A stretch of 64,000 nucleotides of DNA, from contig NZ_MDVX01000013.1 in the NCBI RefSeq assembly GCF_001719615.1, positions 1 through 64,000 of the forward strand, written 5' to 3'. The notes beneath the pieces were generated by a model that saw only the letters and a list, made by a program, of their open reading frames with translations, did not search any database and was not told the DNA's origin. The translations under genes were made by a program, and so were the position numbers. How positions within the stretch are numbered: position 1 is the stretch's first letter; every line of letters begins with the position of its first letter. Below, one piece after another: positions 44,983-55,509 of this stretch. Source of the DNA: Neptunicoccus sediminis. GTDB taxonomy: Bacteria; Pseudomonadota; Alphaproteobacteria; Rhodobacterales; Rhodobacteraceae.

Positions 44983-45321
44983 GCTCCGGCTCCCTTCAAG
45001 TTCCCTTGTGCAAGCTCTGCCCAGATTGCCGGTTCCGTTCAAGAAACTTGCGCCAGTTTGGGAAAATCCGAAACTGGCTTTCCTCCCAGACAGGCTTCGC
45101 TTTGCCACCGCCTGCGCAACAGGCTTGCCATAGACGCTGCGGCCTTCTAAAATCTGCGGACCAAACAACGGAGTTTTCATGTCCTGCTAAGGTGGGGAGC
45201 CAGCGGCCGCTCCCGCTCAATGACCGAAACGCGCGGGGCGCGGCCTGATACGGTCTGATCCATCTTATTCTGTTCCCCTGCACCGCACTCCTGAACAGGT
45301 GCAGACCATGAAAGACATCCA
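44983..45321. other. Divergent intergenic region with palindromic sequences
   Basis: This 339-bp region separates the HisD-family operon from rsgA. It contains the 27-bp imperfect palindrome at 45052..45078 and several CAAG/CTTG half-sites (such as TTCAAG, CAAGAAACTTG) near 44995..45050. These look like regulator sites for the dehydrogenase operon. An in-frame extension of the HisD-family gene to 45180 has no similarity to the family and is not annotated. No promoter box is clear. Confidence 0.5.
45052..45078. promoter_or_regulatory. 27-bp imperfect palindrome, candidate operator
   Basis: Arms GCCAGTTT and AAACTGGC are perfect over 8 bp. After one G-G mismatch the symmetry continues with GGA/TCC around an AAA centre. 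It lies 70 bp upstream of the HisD-family start codon. No regulator gene is adjacent; the nearest are iclR at 41.6 kb and the marR and tetR genes further away. Confidence 0.5.
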
Positions 45322-46374
45322 ATGACACGGGACCCTTCCCAAGACACACAATCCGAAATGACACTGGCACAGCTTGGCTGGCAGAACTTCTTTGCCCAGC
45401 AAACCGATGTGGATGAAATGGAGCGGACACCGCCCGTGCGGGTAACAGAGGTTCACCGCAACGGGCTGCGGGTGCGCGGCGAAACCGTTGATGTGCTGAT
45501 CCCCCCCGGCCCAGAGGCCACGGTGGGCGACTGGTTGCTCTATGACAGCGAACTGCCCAGCGCCAGTACGGTGCTGGACCGCAAAAGCCTCGTGAAACGG
45601 CGGGCGGCAGGCCATGACCGCTCGGCCCAGTTGATTGCGGCAAATCTGGACACGGCCTTCATCGTCACCTCCTGCAATCAGGATTTCAACGTGGCGCGGC
45701 TGGAACGCTACATCGCCCTGACGCTCGAAGCAGGGGTGACGCCGGTTATCGTGCTGACCAAAGCCGATCTCTGCGAGGATCCGGCATCCTTTGTAAAAAC
45801 CGCCAGCGCCATTTCGGAACTGGTGGCCGTGGTGACACTGGATGCCCGAGGCGGGGAACCGATGGAGAAACTTGCACCGTGGTGCAAGGCCGGACAGACG
45901 GTTGCCTTTCTTGGGTCTTCGGGTGTGGGGAAATCTACCCTGACCAACGCCTTGTCGAGCACGCTGAAGATTGAAACCCAAGCGATCCGCGAAGATGACG
46001 CCAAGGGGCGGCACACCACCACCAGACGCCAGTTGCATTTTGTGCCCAACGGCTGCGCCGTGCTAGACACGCCCGGCATGCGCGAGCTGCAACTGACAGA
46101 GGCAGCATCAGGGGTGGCGGATCTGTTTTCGGACATTCACGCGTTGACCCAGCAGTGCAAGTTCCGCGATTGCGCCCATGAAACCGAACCGGGCTGTGCG
46201 GTGCGTGGTGCCCTTGAAAACGGCGAGATAGAAGCGCCCCGTCTGGAACGCTGGCGCAAACTGTTTGATGAAGACCAACTCAACACCGCTGCTCTGGAAC
46301 AGCGCAGGGCGTCTGACAAGGCGCTGGCCAAGGTGATCCGTCAGGCGAAAAAGCAGAAGAACCAGCGCAAATAG
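45322..46374 (+). CDS. rsgA: Ribosome small subunit-dependent GTPase A
   Basis: RsgA assists late 30S ribosome assembly. The 350-residue protein has an N-terminal OB-fold and a circularly permuted GTPase domain with the order G4 (VLTKADLC), G1 (GSSGVGKST, about residues 197-205), G2 and G3 (LDTPGMREL). A C-terminal zinc-binding segment CKFRDCAHETEPGC follows. No strong ribosome site precedes 45322, and the in-frame ATG at 45358 is a possible alternative start. Confidence 0.92.
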   Translation: MTRDPSQDTQSEMTLAQLGWQNFFAQQTDVDEMERTPPVRVTEVHRNGLRVRGETVDVLIPPGPEATVGDWLLYDSELPSASTVLDRKSLVKRRAAGHDRSAQLIAANLDTAFIVTSCNQDFNVARLERYIALTLEAGVTPVIVLTKADLCEDPASFVKTASAISELVAVVTLDARGGEPMEKLAPWCKAGQTVAFLGSSGVGKSTLTNALSSTLKIETQAIREDDAKGRHTTTRRQLHFVPNGCAVLDTPGMRELQLTEAASGVADLFSDIHALTQQCKFRDCAHETEPGCAVRGALENGEIEAPRLERWRKLFDEDQLNTAALEQRRASDKALAKVIRQAKKQKNQRK

Positions 46375-46389
46375 CCAAACCGTTGGCGA

Positions 46390-47889
46390 TCAGGAGCCAA
46401 CGCCAAATTCCAGCGCCCAGTGCCGCAGCAGTTTTTGCTGCATGATCTGGGAGCGTCTGCGCCACGCCCGCCCGCCTTCGGGTCGTTCGCGGTTGGCGCG
46501 GCTGATCTGGGACCGCCGCTTCATATCCGCCGTAAAGATGGCAAAGGTCAGTTTCTGCCCGTTCGGGGTGTCGATGTAGCCTGCCAGCGCACTGGCAAAG
46601 TTCAGCGTTCCGGTTTTCGCCAGCACTTTCACCCCTTCAATCGGGGCGGCACGGCCTTTGGAGTTCACCAGTTTGATTTCCTTAAGCAACGGACGCAGTG
46701 GCCCGTTCCAGCCCGACCGCGCAAGGATCTGAACCATCTGCTGCGCGTTCACCCGTGAATCATCCCCAAGGCCCGAATGATCCACGAATTTCACCCCCTG
46801 CACGCCATAAGCCCTCTCGACCCAATTGGTCATCTCCCGCGCAGAACCGGCCAGATCACGTACCGCAGCACCCCGCTTGCGCGTAGTGGCAAGCCCCGTG
46901 ACCTCGGCCGTCAAATTGGTGGAATACTTCAACATGCCTTTCATCTGGTCATGCAGATTGGCGCTAACCTCTTGTGCCACAAGCGTGCCGTTTTGCAGCC
47001 GGTTGGTTGCGGTGGCGTCAGGCAGGCGCACGCCTTTTTGCGCCGCCAGACCCCGAAAGACTTCGCCCACATAGGCGTCGATCTCACGCACGGGCAACCA
47101 GCGCCCGCCGCTCTTGCCAAGCGCGCCGCGCATGACGGTCCATTCCTCGTTTTTGGTGGATTTCTTATATGTGAACAGCGGCCCCTGCCGGTTCACGATC
47201 CCCATGCGAATACCCCGCACCGCAGGCCGGAATCTGTTGGTACGCGCGTCCATCGAGGTGGCATAGCCGTTCGCAGTTTGCTTCCATTCGAAATAGACGC
47301 GATTGAAATTCAGGTTCAATCCGGACACAGCGGGGTTGTAGCCCACGTGATCGGGCTGCTGCGGGTCGATGCTGTGCTGATAGGGCAAGGCACCGCTGTA
47401 GACATGAAACCGCCCCGAAACCCCCGTGATCCCCGCCTTGCGCAGCTTGTCCGCAAGACTGGCCAGCCCGTCCGTATCCAGATGGGGATCGCCGCCCCCT
47501 GCAAGGATAAGATCCCCTTGCACAATGCCCCCCGAAACCGGACCCGTGGCAATCAGGCTGGTGGCAAAGCGGTGGTTCGCCCCCAGATGCTGCAAGGCAT
47601 AAAGTGCTGTGACCGATTTTGTTACACTTGCGGGGGGCAATTCCTTGTCGGATGTGTAGGATTCCAGAATCCGTCCCTGACTGTCCGCCACAAGGATGCT
47701 GACCTCACCGGACAGGCCGGCACCCTGTACAATATCGGCAATGGAAACCTGCGGGCTGGCGGCTTTGACCTTTTGCGCACCGCGCAACGGGCGGTGGTGC
47801 GGGCGCGGTGATGTCAGCGGGGCCGATGCCAGTGCCGGCACCGCAACAGAGGCCAGCATGGCAGAAAGAAAGAAACGACGGGTCAACAT
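46390..47889 (-). CDS. dacB: D-alanyl-D-alanine carboxypeptidase/endopeptidase, PBP4 (S13) type
   Basis: This periplasmic enzyme trims or opens peptidoglycan cross-links. The 499-residue protein has a signal peptide (RRFFLSAMLASVAVPALA), the SxxK motif in PPASVTKSV with the nucleophilic Ser, the region HSGLGDDSRVN corresponding to the second motif, and KTG in LAKTGTLN. The large insertion between the first two motifs is typical of class C PBP4. The ATG at 47889 is chosen because the signal peptide starts there. No clear ribosome site is visible. Confidence 0.88.
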   Translation of the reverse strand: MLTRRFFLSAMLASVAVPALASAPLTSPRPHHRPLRGAQKVKAASPQVSIADIVQGAGLSGEVSILVADSQGRILESYTSDKELPPASVTKSVTALYALQHLGANHRFATSLIATGPVSGGIVQGDLILAGGGDPHLDTDGLASLADKLRKAGITGVSGRFHVYSGALPYQHSIDPQQPDHVGYNPAVSGLNLNFNRVYFEWKQTANGYATSMDARTNRFRPAVRGIRMGIVNRQGPLFTYKKSTKNEEWTVMRGALGKSGGRWLPVREIDAYVGEVFRGLAAQKGVRLPDATATNRLQNGTLVAQEVSANLHDQMKGMLKYSTNLTAEVTGLATTRKRGAAVRDLAGSAREMTNWVERAYGVQGVKFVDHSGLGDDSRVNAQQMVQILARSGWNGPLRPLLKEIKLVNSKGRAAPIEGVKVLAKTGTLNFASALAGYIDTPNGQKLTFAIFTADMKRRSQISRANRERPEGGRAWRRRSQIMQQKLLRHWALEFGVGS

Positions 47890-47964
47890 ATTCGCGGTCA
47901 CATTACTCTGGGATTGTTCACACCAGAGCTTAGGGCGTCCGGCCCGCCCCGACAAGGTGGCGGC

Positions 47965-48618
47965 TTAGGTTTCAGGCAGTGTTTTGCCAGCGTCTGGCAC
48001 CGGTGCACCGGGTGTCGGCCAGTCGCCACGGGCCCGAATCTGCGTGCTCGACTGGCGCACCATCGGGCCGGTCAGCAAAGACCAGCAGGGCGCCTCGCGG
48101 AACGGCAGCGCTTCGGCGCGGCGGGCCGGCAGGCGATAGTTGCGATAGCGTCGCGCCGCCAAAGAACAGCCAGCGGCCAGTTGCTCCCCCGGACGTCCCA
48201 GAACGCCGATGGGCAGGGTCTCCATGATCCAGTCCCAATCTTTCCAGCGGTGGAATTCCGCCAGATTATCCGCCCCCATCAGCCAGACAAACCGCACCCC
48301 GCGATAGCGGGGCAGCAGCGCCTGCAAGGTGGCTGCGGTATAGCGCGTGCCCAGATGCGCCTCTATGTCTGTGACGATCATGCGCGGATCATCCGCCAGC
48401 GCCCGACAAGCCGCCAGACGCCGCTCCATTGATGCGGGTCCACGGGCCTTTAGCGGGTTGCCCGGACTGACCATCCACCAGACCCGATCCAGCCCGAATG
48501 ATTTCAGCGCCCAACGCGAGATATGCAAATGGCCCTGATGGGGCGGATCAAACGACCCCCCGAGCAGCCCGATACGCTGGCCTTGTGTGGCCAGCGGGAA
48601 ATGCGCCTGTTTCGTCAC
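47965..48618 (-). CDS. nadD: Nicotinate-nucleotide adenylyltransferase
   Basis: NadD adenylates nicotinate mononucleotide in NAD synthesis. The 217-residue protein has the nucleotidyltransferase motif GGSFDPPHQGHLHIS near the N terminus (HxGH), WLMGADNLAEFHRWKDW in the middle and the C-terminal SSTQIRARG. It appears to start with GTG at 48618, which overlaps the stop of the upstream thermonuclease-like gene (GTGA), so the two are translationally coupled. An AAGGC lies just upstream. Confidence 0.92.
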   Translation of the reverse strand: MTKQAHFPLATQGQRIGLLGGSFDPPHQGHLHISRWALKSFGLDRVWWMVSPGNPLKARGPASMERRLAACRALADDPRMIVTDIEAHLGTRYTAATLQALLPRYRGVRFVWLMGADNLAEFHRWKDWDWIMETLPIGVLGRPGEQLAAGCSLAARRYRNYRLPARRAEALPFREAPCWSLLTGPMVRQSSTQIRARGDWPTPGAPVPDAGKTLPET

Positions 48619-49037
48619 GCCTTATGGCCCTTTGTGCGGTCCCCTGCGTGGCACAATCCGCTTAGCACCATGCCGGTGGACAGGTTCTTTCCTTTCAGCC
48701 CGCGCCGCTCTGCCACGGTGCAACTGCCCCGCAAACGGTTATCGGGCAGTTCTACCACGTCGCATTCAAAATATCCGGCACGGCGCAGGAAAGTGTTCAT
48801 CAGCGCCTTGGCATCGCGCCCTTTGCTTTCGCCTATCTGCGGACAAGTCAGGTTTTCCAGCAGCAGTTCGCGCCCTTTGAACAAAATCCTGTCCCCCGAA
48901 ATCGCCTTGGTGTGGACCCTGTCCCAAATCGCTGTTTCCACGCGGCGCGGCTGCTCTGCCTGCGCCGCGACGGACAGCAGGCAGATCCCTGTCAGAACCG
49001 CCACAAAGCGCGGGATATGATAGCATGATACATTCAT
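48615..49037 (-). CDS. Secreted thermonuclease-like small protein
   Basis: The 140-residue protein has a signal peptide (VAVLTGICLLSVAAQA). The mature part resembles the end of the staphylococcal-nuclease fold: a strand DRILFKGRELLLENLTCPQI, then a helix KGRDAKALMNTFLRRAG and a strand with DNRLRGSCTV. Key Arg and Asp/Glu residues of active nucleases are not clearly conserved, so activity is doubtful. Its stop codon overlaps the nadD start. The first ATG that gives a signal peptide is at 49037. Confidence 0.55.
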   Translation of the reverse strand: MNVSCYHIPRFVAVLTGICLLSVAAQAEQPRRVETAIWDRVHTKAISGDRILFKGRELLLENLTCPQIGESKGRDAKALMNTFLRRAGYFECDVVELPDNRLRGSCTVAERRGLKGKNLSTGMVLSGLCHAGDRTKGHKA

Positions 49038-49202
49038 TGCCCGTCTGGTTACGGGATAAAGCGGCGCTATTCCAGCGAAACAGCACGCCACCTGCACAAA
49101 GCCGCCATCCTGCTACAGAATGCCCGCCCCCGCCCATTGCTCCTTTAGTCCCGCTTCGGTAAGAACACCCAAACGTCAGATACCAGAAATAAGGGCAACC
49201 AG

Positions 49203-50858
<1,656 letters not shown>

Positions 50859-50871
50859 CAAAACGAAAATG

Positions 50872-50891
50872 GGTCGGGCTGAAGCCCGACC
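50872..50891. repeat. REP-type palindrome
   Basis: GGTCGGGCTGAAGCCCGACC has perfect 9-bp arms around GA. Short palindromes ending in GCCCGAC are typical REP sequences recognised by REP-associated tyrosine transposases, and the remnant of such a transposase ends at this very site. No second copy was noticed in the window. Confidence 0.75.
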
Positions 50892-51073
50892 TACGCATTA
50901 TCGCGGTGGTATGACGAATAGGGCCAGTCCTTCGGGTGAGCGACAAATCCGTGCTTTACCGGATTGTTCCAACAATACCGCAAGTGGTTGTTATAATCCC
51001 GCTCGTCGCGGATGTGATGTTCCCAAAACCGCCGCTGCCAGATACCTGCCTCGCGTTTGAAGCTATTCGAACG
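50891..51073 (-). pseudogene. Truncated REP-associated tyrosine transposase (RAYT), C-terminal fragment
   Basis: Minus-strand translation ending at TAG (50891..50893) gives about 57 codons including FKREAGIWQRRFWEHHIRDE, then RDYNNHLRYCWNNPVKHGFV and AHPKDWPYSSYHR. This is the conserved C-terminal part of the IS200-like Y1 transposase family that mobilises REP palindromes. The catalytic His-x-His and most of the Tyr domain are missing upstream, where the frame enters the 3' end of the abortive-infection-like gene. It is flanked on its 3' side by a REP palindrome. It cannot be active. Confidence 0.85.
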
Positions 51074-51881
51074 CGGATGGGGCGTAAGTATTTTCCGAAG
51101 ATGAATAAAGAAGGTGGGTCTTATCTATGTTCTTGAGTAGCGCATATTCTTCCATCAATGGCTTAAAATTTTCATGCCCCCGAACCGAAAGACCGTTGAG
51201 AAAGAGAATTAACACTTCGTCATCCGAGAGATTGGCACGGATTAAATTAGTATAAAATCGTTTTTCTTCAATTTCACTGCGATGAACCAATTTAACCAAG
51301 TTGTACAACACACGAAAATAATGCCCCAGTTCGTGCGCACGACTTTCGTAAAACCTCTCGTACCGGGCGATCGTACTTTCGTCCGGTCTATTGTCGCTAA
51401 TAATTTCTTGAAGGTAACGCTTAAAGACTCCTTTCCCAAGTCTATCGTTGGCTGGCTCATCGCTTAACGCCATTTCGGAAGTTAATCGCACGAACAGTTG
51501 GAGTGTTTGGAAAAATGTATTTTCGAAGATCTGTTTCGTCTGACAAACTTGTTGTGATTTCGTGAGATCATTCTGCGCTTCTAAGATCTTCCTTGTTTCG
51601 TCGATCTCTTGCTTTGCCATTGCGACCTCTTCGCGTTGCAACACAATGGCGTAGACCACTCCTGCGAAAGCCAGTCCTGAAAACACAGAATTCACTGCCC
51701 CGAACATGTCGCCGAATGTTCCTCTTTGATCGTCCTCAAACAACAAATAAAAATTTAGACACCAGGATGCAGCTACGAAAACTATTGCGACAATCGGAAT
51801 CCAGACTGTTCTACTTTTTATCCACAAAGTATCACCTATCTCAATTTTAACCCACGCTATACACTTATGTATCGTGCGCAA
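51063..51881 (-). CDS. PutAbiC-like membrane protein, putative phage abortive infection
   Basis: The 272-residue protein has two membrane helices (about residues 26-50 and 60-85), then a polar coiled-coil-like stretch (85-115) and a helical C-terminal region. The C-terminal region contains FENTFFQTLQLFVRLTSEMA, HYFRVLYNLVKLVHRSEI and RANLSDDEVLILFLNGLS, a pattern I associate with the putative AbiC phage abortive infection family. The last ten or so codons overlap the transposase remnant in another frame, so the native C terminus may have been lost. The gene is AT-rich relative to neighbours. The TTG at 51881 is the furthest start; a TTG at 51827 is equally possible. Confidence 0.6.
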   Translation of the reverse strand: MRTIHKCIAWVKIEIGDTLWIKSRTVWIPIVAIVFVAASWCLNFYLLFEDDQRGTFGDMFGAVNSVFSGLAFAGVVYAIVLQREEVAMAKQEIDETRKILEAQNDLTKSQQVCQTKQIFENTFFQTLQLFVRLTSEMALSDEPANDRLGKGVFKRYLQEIISDNRPDESTIARYERFYESRAHELGHYFRVLYNLVKLVHRSEIEEKRFYTNLIRANLSDDEVLILFLNGLSVRGHENFKPLMEEYALLKNIDKTHLLYSSSENTYAPSAFE

Positions 51882-52007
51882 GCGATATCCGACCTCCCCT
51901 CACCCATTTACTTCAAACTTAAAATATTTTTACTTGAACGAAATCGCGACTCACCCTAGCCTTTCTTTATTCAGCCCCTTGGTGCTGGCCCTCAGAGAGG
52001 ATGATTG

Positions 52008-54302
52008 ATGCGTATAGCTGTTTTGGGTGGCGGACCGGCCGGTCTCTATTTTGCGATCTCCATGAAACTGCGCCAGCCGGACGCAGAGGTGGTTCTACTG
52101 GAGCGCAACAAGCCGGACGACACCTTTGGCTGGGGGGTGGTTCTGTCGGATGAAACGCTCGACAATCTGCATCGCAACGATCCTCAATCCGCCGCTGAAA
52201 TCCGCAAGCATTTTGCCTATTGGGACGATATTGCCGTCCACCATCAGGGGCAGAAGATGCTGTCCACAGGTCACGGGTTTTGCGGCATCGGACGGCAGCG
52301 GCTGTTGTTGATCCTACAGGAACGGGCCCGCGCGCTTGGCGTTGACCTGCGATTTGAAACCGAGGTGAAATCCGCCGCCGCCTACCAGTCCGAATATGAT
52401 GTGGTGGTGGCTGCTGACGGGCTGAATTCCAAGACACGCATGGAATTTGCCGACACATTCCAGCCTGATATAGACCTGCGCAGCTGCCAGTTTGTCTGGC
52501 TTGGCACCCATCAGAAATTCGACGACGCTTTTACCTTTATTTTTGAGAACACCGATAAGGGCTGGATCTGGGCCCATGCCTATCAGTTCAACGATGACAC
52601 CGCGACTTTTATCGTTGAATGTTCCCAAGACACGTTTGACGCCTATGGGTTTGCCGATCTGAGCCAAGCCGAAAGCATCAAAATCTGTGAGGATATATTT
52701 AAGGACCATCTGGGGGGTCACGCCCTGATGACCAACGCCAATCACATTCGCGGGTCCGCGTGGATACGCTTCCCCCGCGTGCTTTGCGAAAACTGGAGCC
52801 ATGAGAATGTCGTGCTGCTGGGCGATGCCTCGGCCACGGCGCATTTTTCCATCGGGTCCGGCACCAAACTGGCACTGGAAAGCGCGATAGAACTGGCGGA
52901 ATACATCACCGGAGAGGCTGATCTTAACGCGGCATTTGCCAAATATCAGGACCAGCGCCGTCTGGAAGTGCTGCGCCTGCAATCCGCCGCCCGAAACTCG
53001 GTCGAGTGGTTTGAAGATGTGGAACGCTACCTGCATCTCGACCCTGTGCAGTTGAACTATTCCCTGCTGACCCGTTCCCAGCGGATCAGCCATGAAAACC
53101 TGCGGGAACGGGATGCTGCGTGGCTGGCCTCTGCCGAGGCGTGGTTTCAGAAACAGGCCGGAGGTGCAGAAACCAACCCACCCCGCGCACCGATGTTTGC
53201 GCCCTTCCAACTGCGCGATATGCAGTTGAAAAACCGCATCGTTGTCTCCCCGATGGCGCAGTATAAGGCCGTGGACGGCTGCCCGACCGACTGGCACCTG
53301 ATCCATTACGGGGAACGGGCCAAGGGCGGTGCCGGACTGGTCTATACCGAAATGACCTGCGTGTCGGCTGAGGGTCGGATTACGCCGGGCTGTCCGGGGC
53401 TTTACGCACCCGAACATCAGGCCGCTTGGCAGCGGTTGAATGACTTCATCCACGGCGAAACCGATGCAAAAACCTGCTGCCAGATCGGCCATTCGGGGCG
53501 CAAGGGATCAACTCGTGTGGGCTGGGAAGGTATGGATCAACCGCTTGAAGCCGACAACTGGCCGATCCTGTCCGCTTCGGCAATTCCGTGGTCAGACAGG
53601 AATGCGACGCCGCAGGCCATGACCCGTGCGGATATGGATATGGTGCGGGACCAGTTTGTTGCAGCGGCGGAAATGGCACAGGCTGCAGGGTTTGACATGA
53701 TCGAACTTCACGCCGCCCACGGGTATCTGATCTCTTCCTTTATCTCGCCCCTGTCCAACACCCGCACAGATGAATATGGCGGTTCGCTGGAAAACCGGAT
53801 GCGCTACCCGCTGGAGGTTTTCACCGCGATGCGGGCGGTCTGGCCGGCGCAAAAGCCCATGTCGGTGCGGATTTCGGCAAATGACTGGGCCGGCGATGAT
53901 GGCGTTACCCCCGATGAAGCGGTCGAGATCGCCCGGATGTTCGAAAGCGCGGGTGCCGATATTATCGACGTCTCTGCGGGGCAAACCTCGACAGAGGCAC
54001 AGCCCGTCTACGGCCGTATGTTCCAAACCCCGTTTTCCGATCGCATCCGCAATGAAGCGGGCATCAAAACGATGGCTGTCGGCAATATTTACGAGCCGGA
54101 TCACGTCAATTCCATCCTGATGGCGGGTCGGGCCGATCTGGTGTGTCTGGCGCGGCCCCATCTGGCCGATCCCTACTGGACGCTTCATGCCGCAACAGAG
54201 ATTGGCGACCGGCAGGAAAACTGGCCCCAGCCCTATGACGCGGGGCGGGACCAGCACTGGCGTCTGGCGGACCGGCAGGCGGAAATGGTGGGCAAAGTAT
54301 GA
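52008..54302 (+). CDS. Bifunctional FAD monooxygenase / Old-yellow-enzyme reductase, 2-aminobenzoyl-CoA or salicylyl-CoA type
   Basis: The 764-residue protein fuses two flavin domains. Residues 1-385 form an aromatic hydroxylase ([20 protein letters not shown], later [18 protein letters not shown]). Residues 400-764 form an NADH:flavin oxidoreductase with [39 protein letters not shown] and [13 protein letters not shown]. The same fusion is known in 2-aminobenzoyl-CoA monooxygenase/reductase, which hydroxylates and reduces the ring, and in salicylyl-CoA 5-hydroxylase relatives. The ATG at 52008 follows GAGAGG. It is the first gene of a catabolic operon with a CoA ligase, favouring a CoA-bound aromatic substrate. 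Confidence 0.88.
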   Translation: MRIAVLGGGPAGLYFAISMKLRQPDAEVVLLERNKPDDTFGWGVVLSDETLDNLHRNDPQSAAEIRKHFAYWDDIAVHHQGQKMLSTGHGFCGIGRQRLLLILQERARALGVDLRFETEVKSAAAYQSEYDVVVAADGLNSKTRMEFADTFQPDIDLRSCQFVWLGTHQKFDDAFTFIFENTDKGWIWAHAYQFNDDTATFIVECSQDTFDAYGFADLSQAESIKICEDIFKDHLGGHALMTNANHIRGSAWIRFPRVLCENWSHENVVLLGDASATAHFSIGSGTKLALESAIELAEYITGEADLNAAFAKYQDQRRLEVLRLQSAARNSVEWFEDVERYLHLDPVQLNYSLLTRSQRISHENLRERDAAWLASAEAWFQKQAGGAETNPPRAPMFAPFQLRDMQLKNRIVVSPMAQYKAVDGCPTDWHLIHYGERAKGGAGLVYTEMTCVSAEGRITPGCPGLYAPEHQAAWQRLNDFIHGETDAKTCCQIGHSGRKGSTRVGWEGMDQPLEADNWPILSASAIPWSDRNATPQAMTRADMDMVRDQFVAAAEMAQAAGFDMIELHAAHGYLISSFISPLSNTRTDEYGGSLENRMRYPLEVFTAMRAVWPAQKPMSVRISANDWAGDDGVTPDEAVEIARMFESAGADIIDVSAGQTSTEAQPVYGRMFQTPFSDRIRNEAGIKTMAVGNIYEPDHVNSILMAGRADLVCLARPHLADPYWTLHAATEIGDRQENWPQPYDAGRDQHWRLADRQAEMVGKV

Positions 54303-55036
54303 CGCCGCACCATGTGGTCATATCCGGCGGAGGCACGGGGGTTGGCGCAGAAATCGCCCAGACCTTTGCCCGCGACGGCGCAAAAGTCACCATCCTCGGG
54401 CGCAGCGAAGCCCCGTTGCAGGCACAAGGCCTGCCCTATCAGATTTGCGATGTGACAGACCCTGCTTCGGTGGCACAGGCCATTGACGCTGCCCGCGCGC
54501 AACACGGGCCTGTCACTGTTGCCATTGCCAATGCGGGGGCCGCCCTTAGCAAGCCTTTCGCAAAAATGACCGGCGCCGATTTGCACGCGATGACAGATGT
54601 TAATCTGGCTGGCGTGTTCCATCTGTGGCAGGCGGTTCTGACCGATATGAAAGCCGCAGGCGAAGGGCGGATGATCGCCATTGCCTCCACTGCGGGGCTG
54701 AAGGGCTATCCCTATGTGGCAGGCTATTGCGCGGCAAAACACGCCGTGGTCGGGCTGACCCGTGCCCTTTCGCTGGAGCTTGCGGATACGGGGATCACCG
54801 TCAATGCAATCTGCCCCGGTTTCGTGGAAACGCCGCTTCTGGAGCGTTCCATTGACAACATCATGGAAAAAACCGGAATGCCCCGCGAACAGGCGGTAAA
54901 GTCCTTGCAGAAAAGCAATCCGCAGCGCCGCTTTATCCAGACGGATGAGGTGGCGAGCACGGCGCTCTGGCTGTGTTCAAAGGGGGCGCGTTCGGTAAAC
55001 GGCCATGCGCTCAGCCTGTCAGGGGGCGAGATATGA
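54299..55036 (+). CDS. Short-chain dehydrogenase/reductase, 3-hydroxyacyl-CoA dehydrogenase-like
   Basis: The 245-residue protein has the SDR cofactor motif [19 protein letters not shown], the NAGAA segment and the catalytic Ser...YCAAK set ([20 protein letters not shown]). It ends with [12 protein letters not shown]. Its ATG overlaps the stop of the monooxygenase/reductase gene by four bases, and its stop overlaps the marR start. In the aminobenzoyl-CoA pathway an enzyme of this kind would oxidise a hydroxyacyl-CoA intermediate. Confidence 0.85.
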   Translation: MTPHHVVISGGGTGVGAEIAQTFARDGAKVTILGRSEAPLQAQGLPYQICDVTDPASVAQAIDAARAQHGPVTVAIANAGAALSKPFAKMTGADLHAMTDVNLAGVFHLWQAVLTDMKAAGEGRMIAIASTAGLKGYPYVAGYCAAKHAVVGLTRALSLELADTGITVNAICPGFVETPLLERSIDNIMEKTGMPREQAVKSLQKSNPQRRFIQTDEVASTALWLCSKGARSVNGHALSLSGGEI

Positions 55037-55509
55037 GCGAGCACGCTGCTATTCTGCCGGAAGATTCCGCCTCCAAAGCGCGGCTGCGCCTGTGGCTGCG
55101 GTTTCTGAAAGCCAGCCGCGCGATTGAGACCCAGATCAGGGAGAACCTGCGGCGGGAGTTCGCCTCTACCCTGCCCCGCTTTGATGTGATGGCCGCCCTG
55201 TCACGCTATTCCGACGGGCTGAAGATGAGCCAGCTTTCCGAGGTGTTGCGCGTCTCAAACGGCAATGTCACCGGCATTGTTGACCGGCTGGTCGAGGACG
55301 GATTTCTGGTGCGGGTTGCCGTACCAAACGACCGCCGTGCGTGGCGGGTCCGCCTGACGGAACTGGGCGAAAAGGAATTTGCAGCACAAGCCGCCGCACA
55401 TGAAAGCTGGATAAACGAGATGCTAGGCGAATTTGGCGAAAAAGACGCCGCCAATATCGCGGTCCGGCTGGAACAACTTGAAACAAGCCTTCGGGAGAAG
55501 AAACAATGA
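55033..55509 (+). CDS. MarR family transcriptional regulator
   Basis: The 158-residue protein has a winged helix-turn-helix of MarR type (about residues 55-110): [20 protein letters not shown] followed by the [12 protein letters not shown] recognition helix region and the wing [13 protein letters not shown]. The ATG at 55033 overlaps the SDR stop (ATGA), and its own stop overlaps the hydratase start, so it is made with the pathway enzymes. MarR relatives in aromatic operons often sense the aryl-CoA intermediate and repress their own operon. Confidence 0.88.
   Translation: MSEHAAILPEDSASKARLRLWLRFLKASRAIETQIRENLRREFASTLPRFDVMAALSRYSDGLKMSQLSEVLRVSNGNVTGIVDRLVEDGFLVRVAVPNDRRAWRVRLTELGEKEFAAQAAAHESWINEMLGEFGEKDAANIAVRLEQLETSLREKKQ

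Noticed and set aside
44983-45180. 66-codon N-terminal extension of the HisD-family protein
   Set aside because: The ATG at 44982 has a good ribosome site and gives the family start; the extension has no similarity and overlaps palindromic regulatory sequence.
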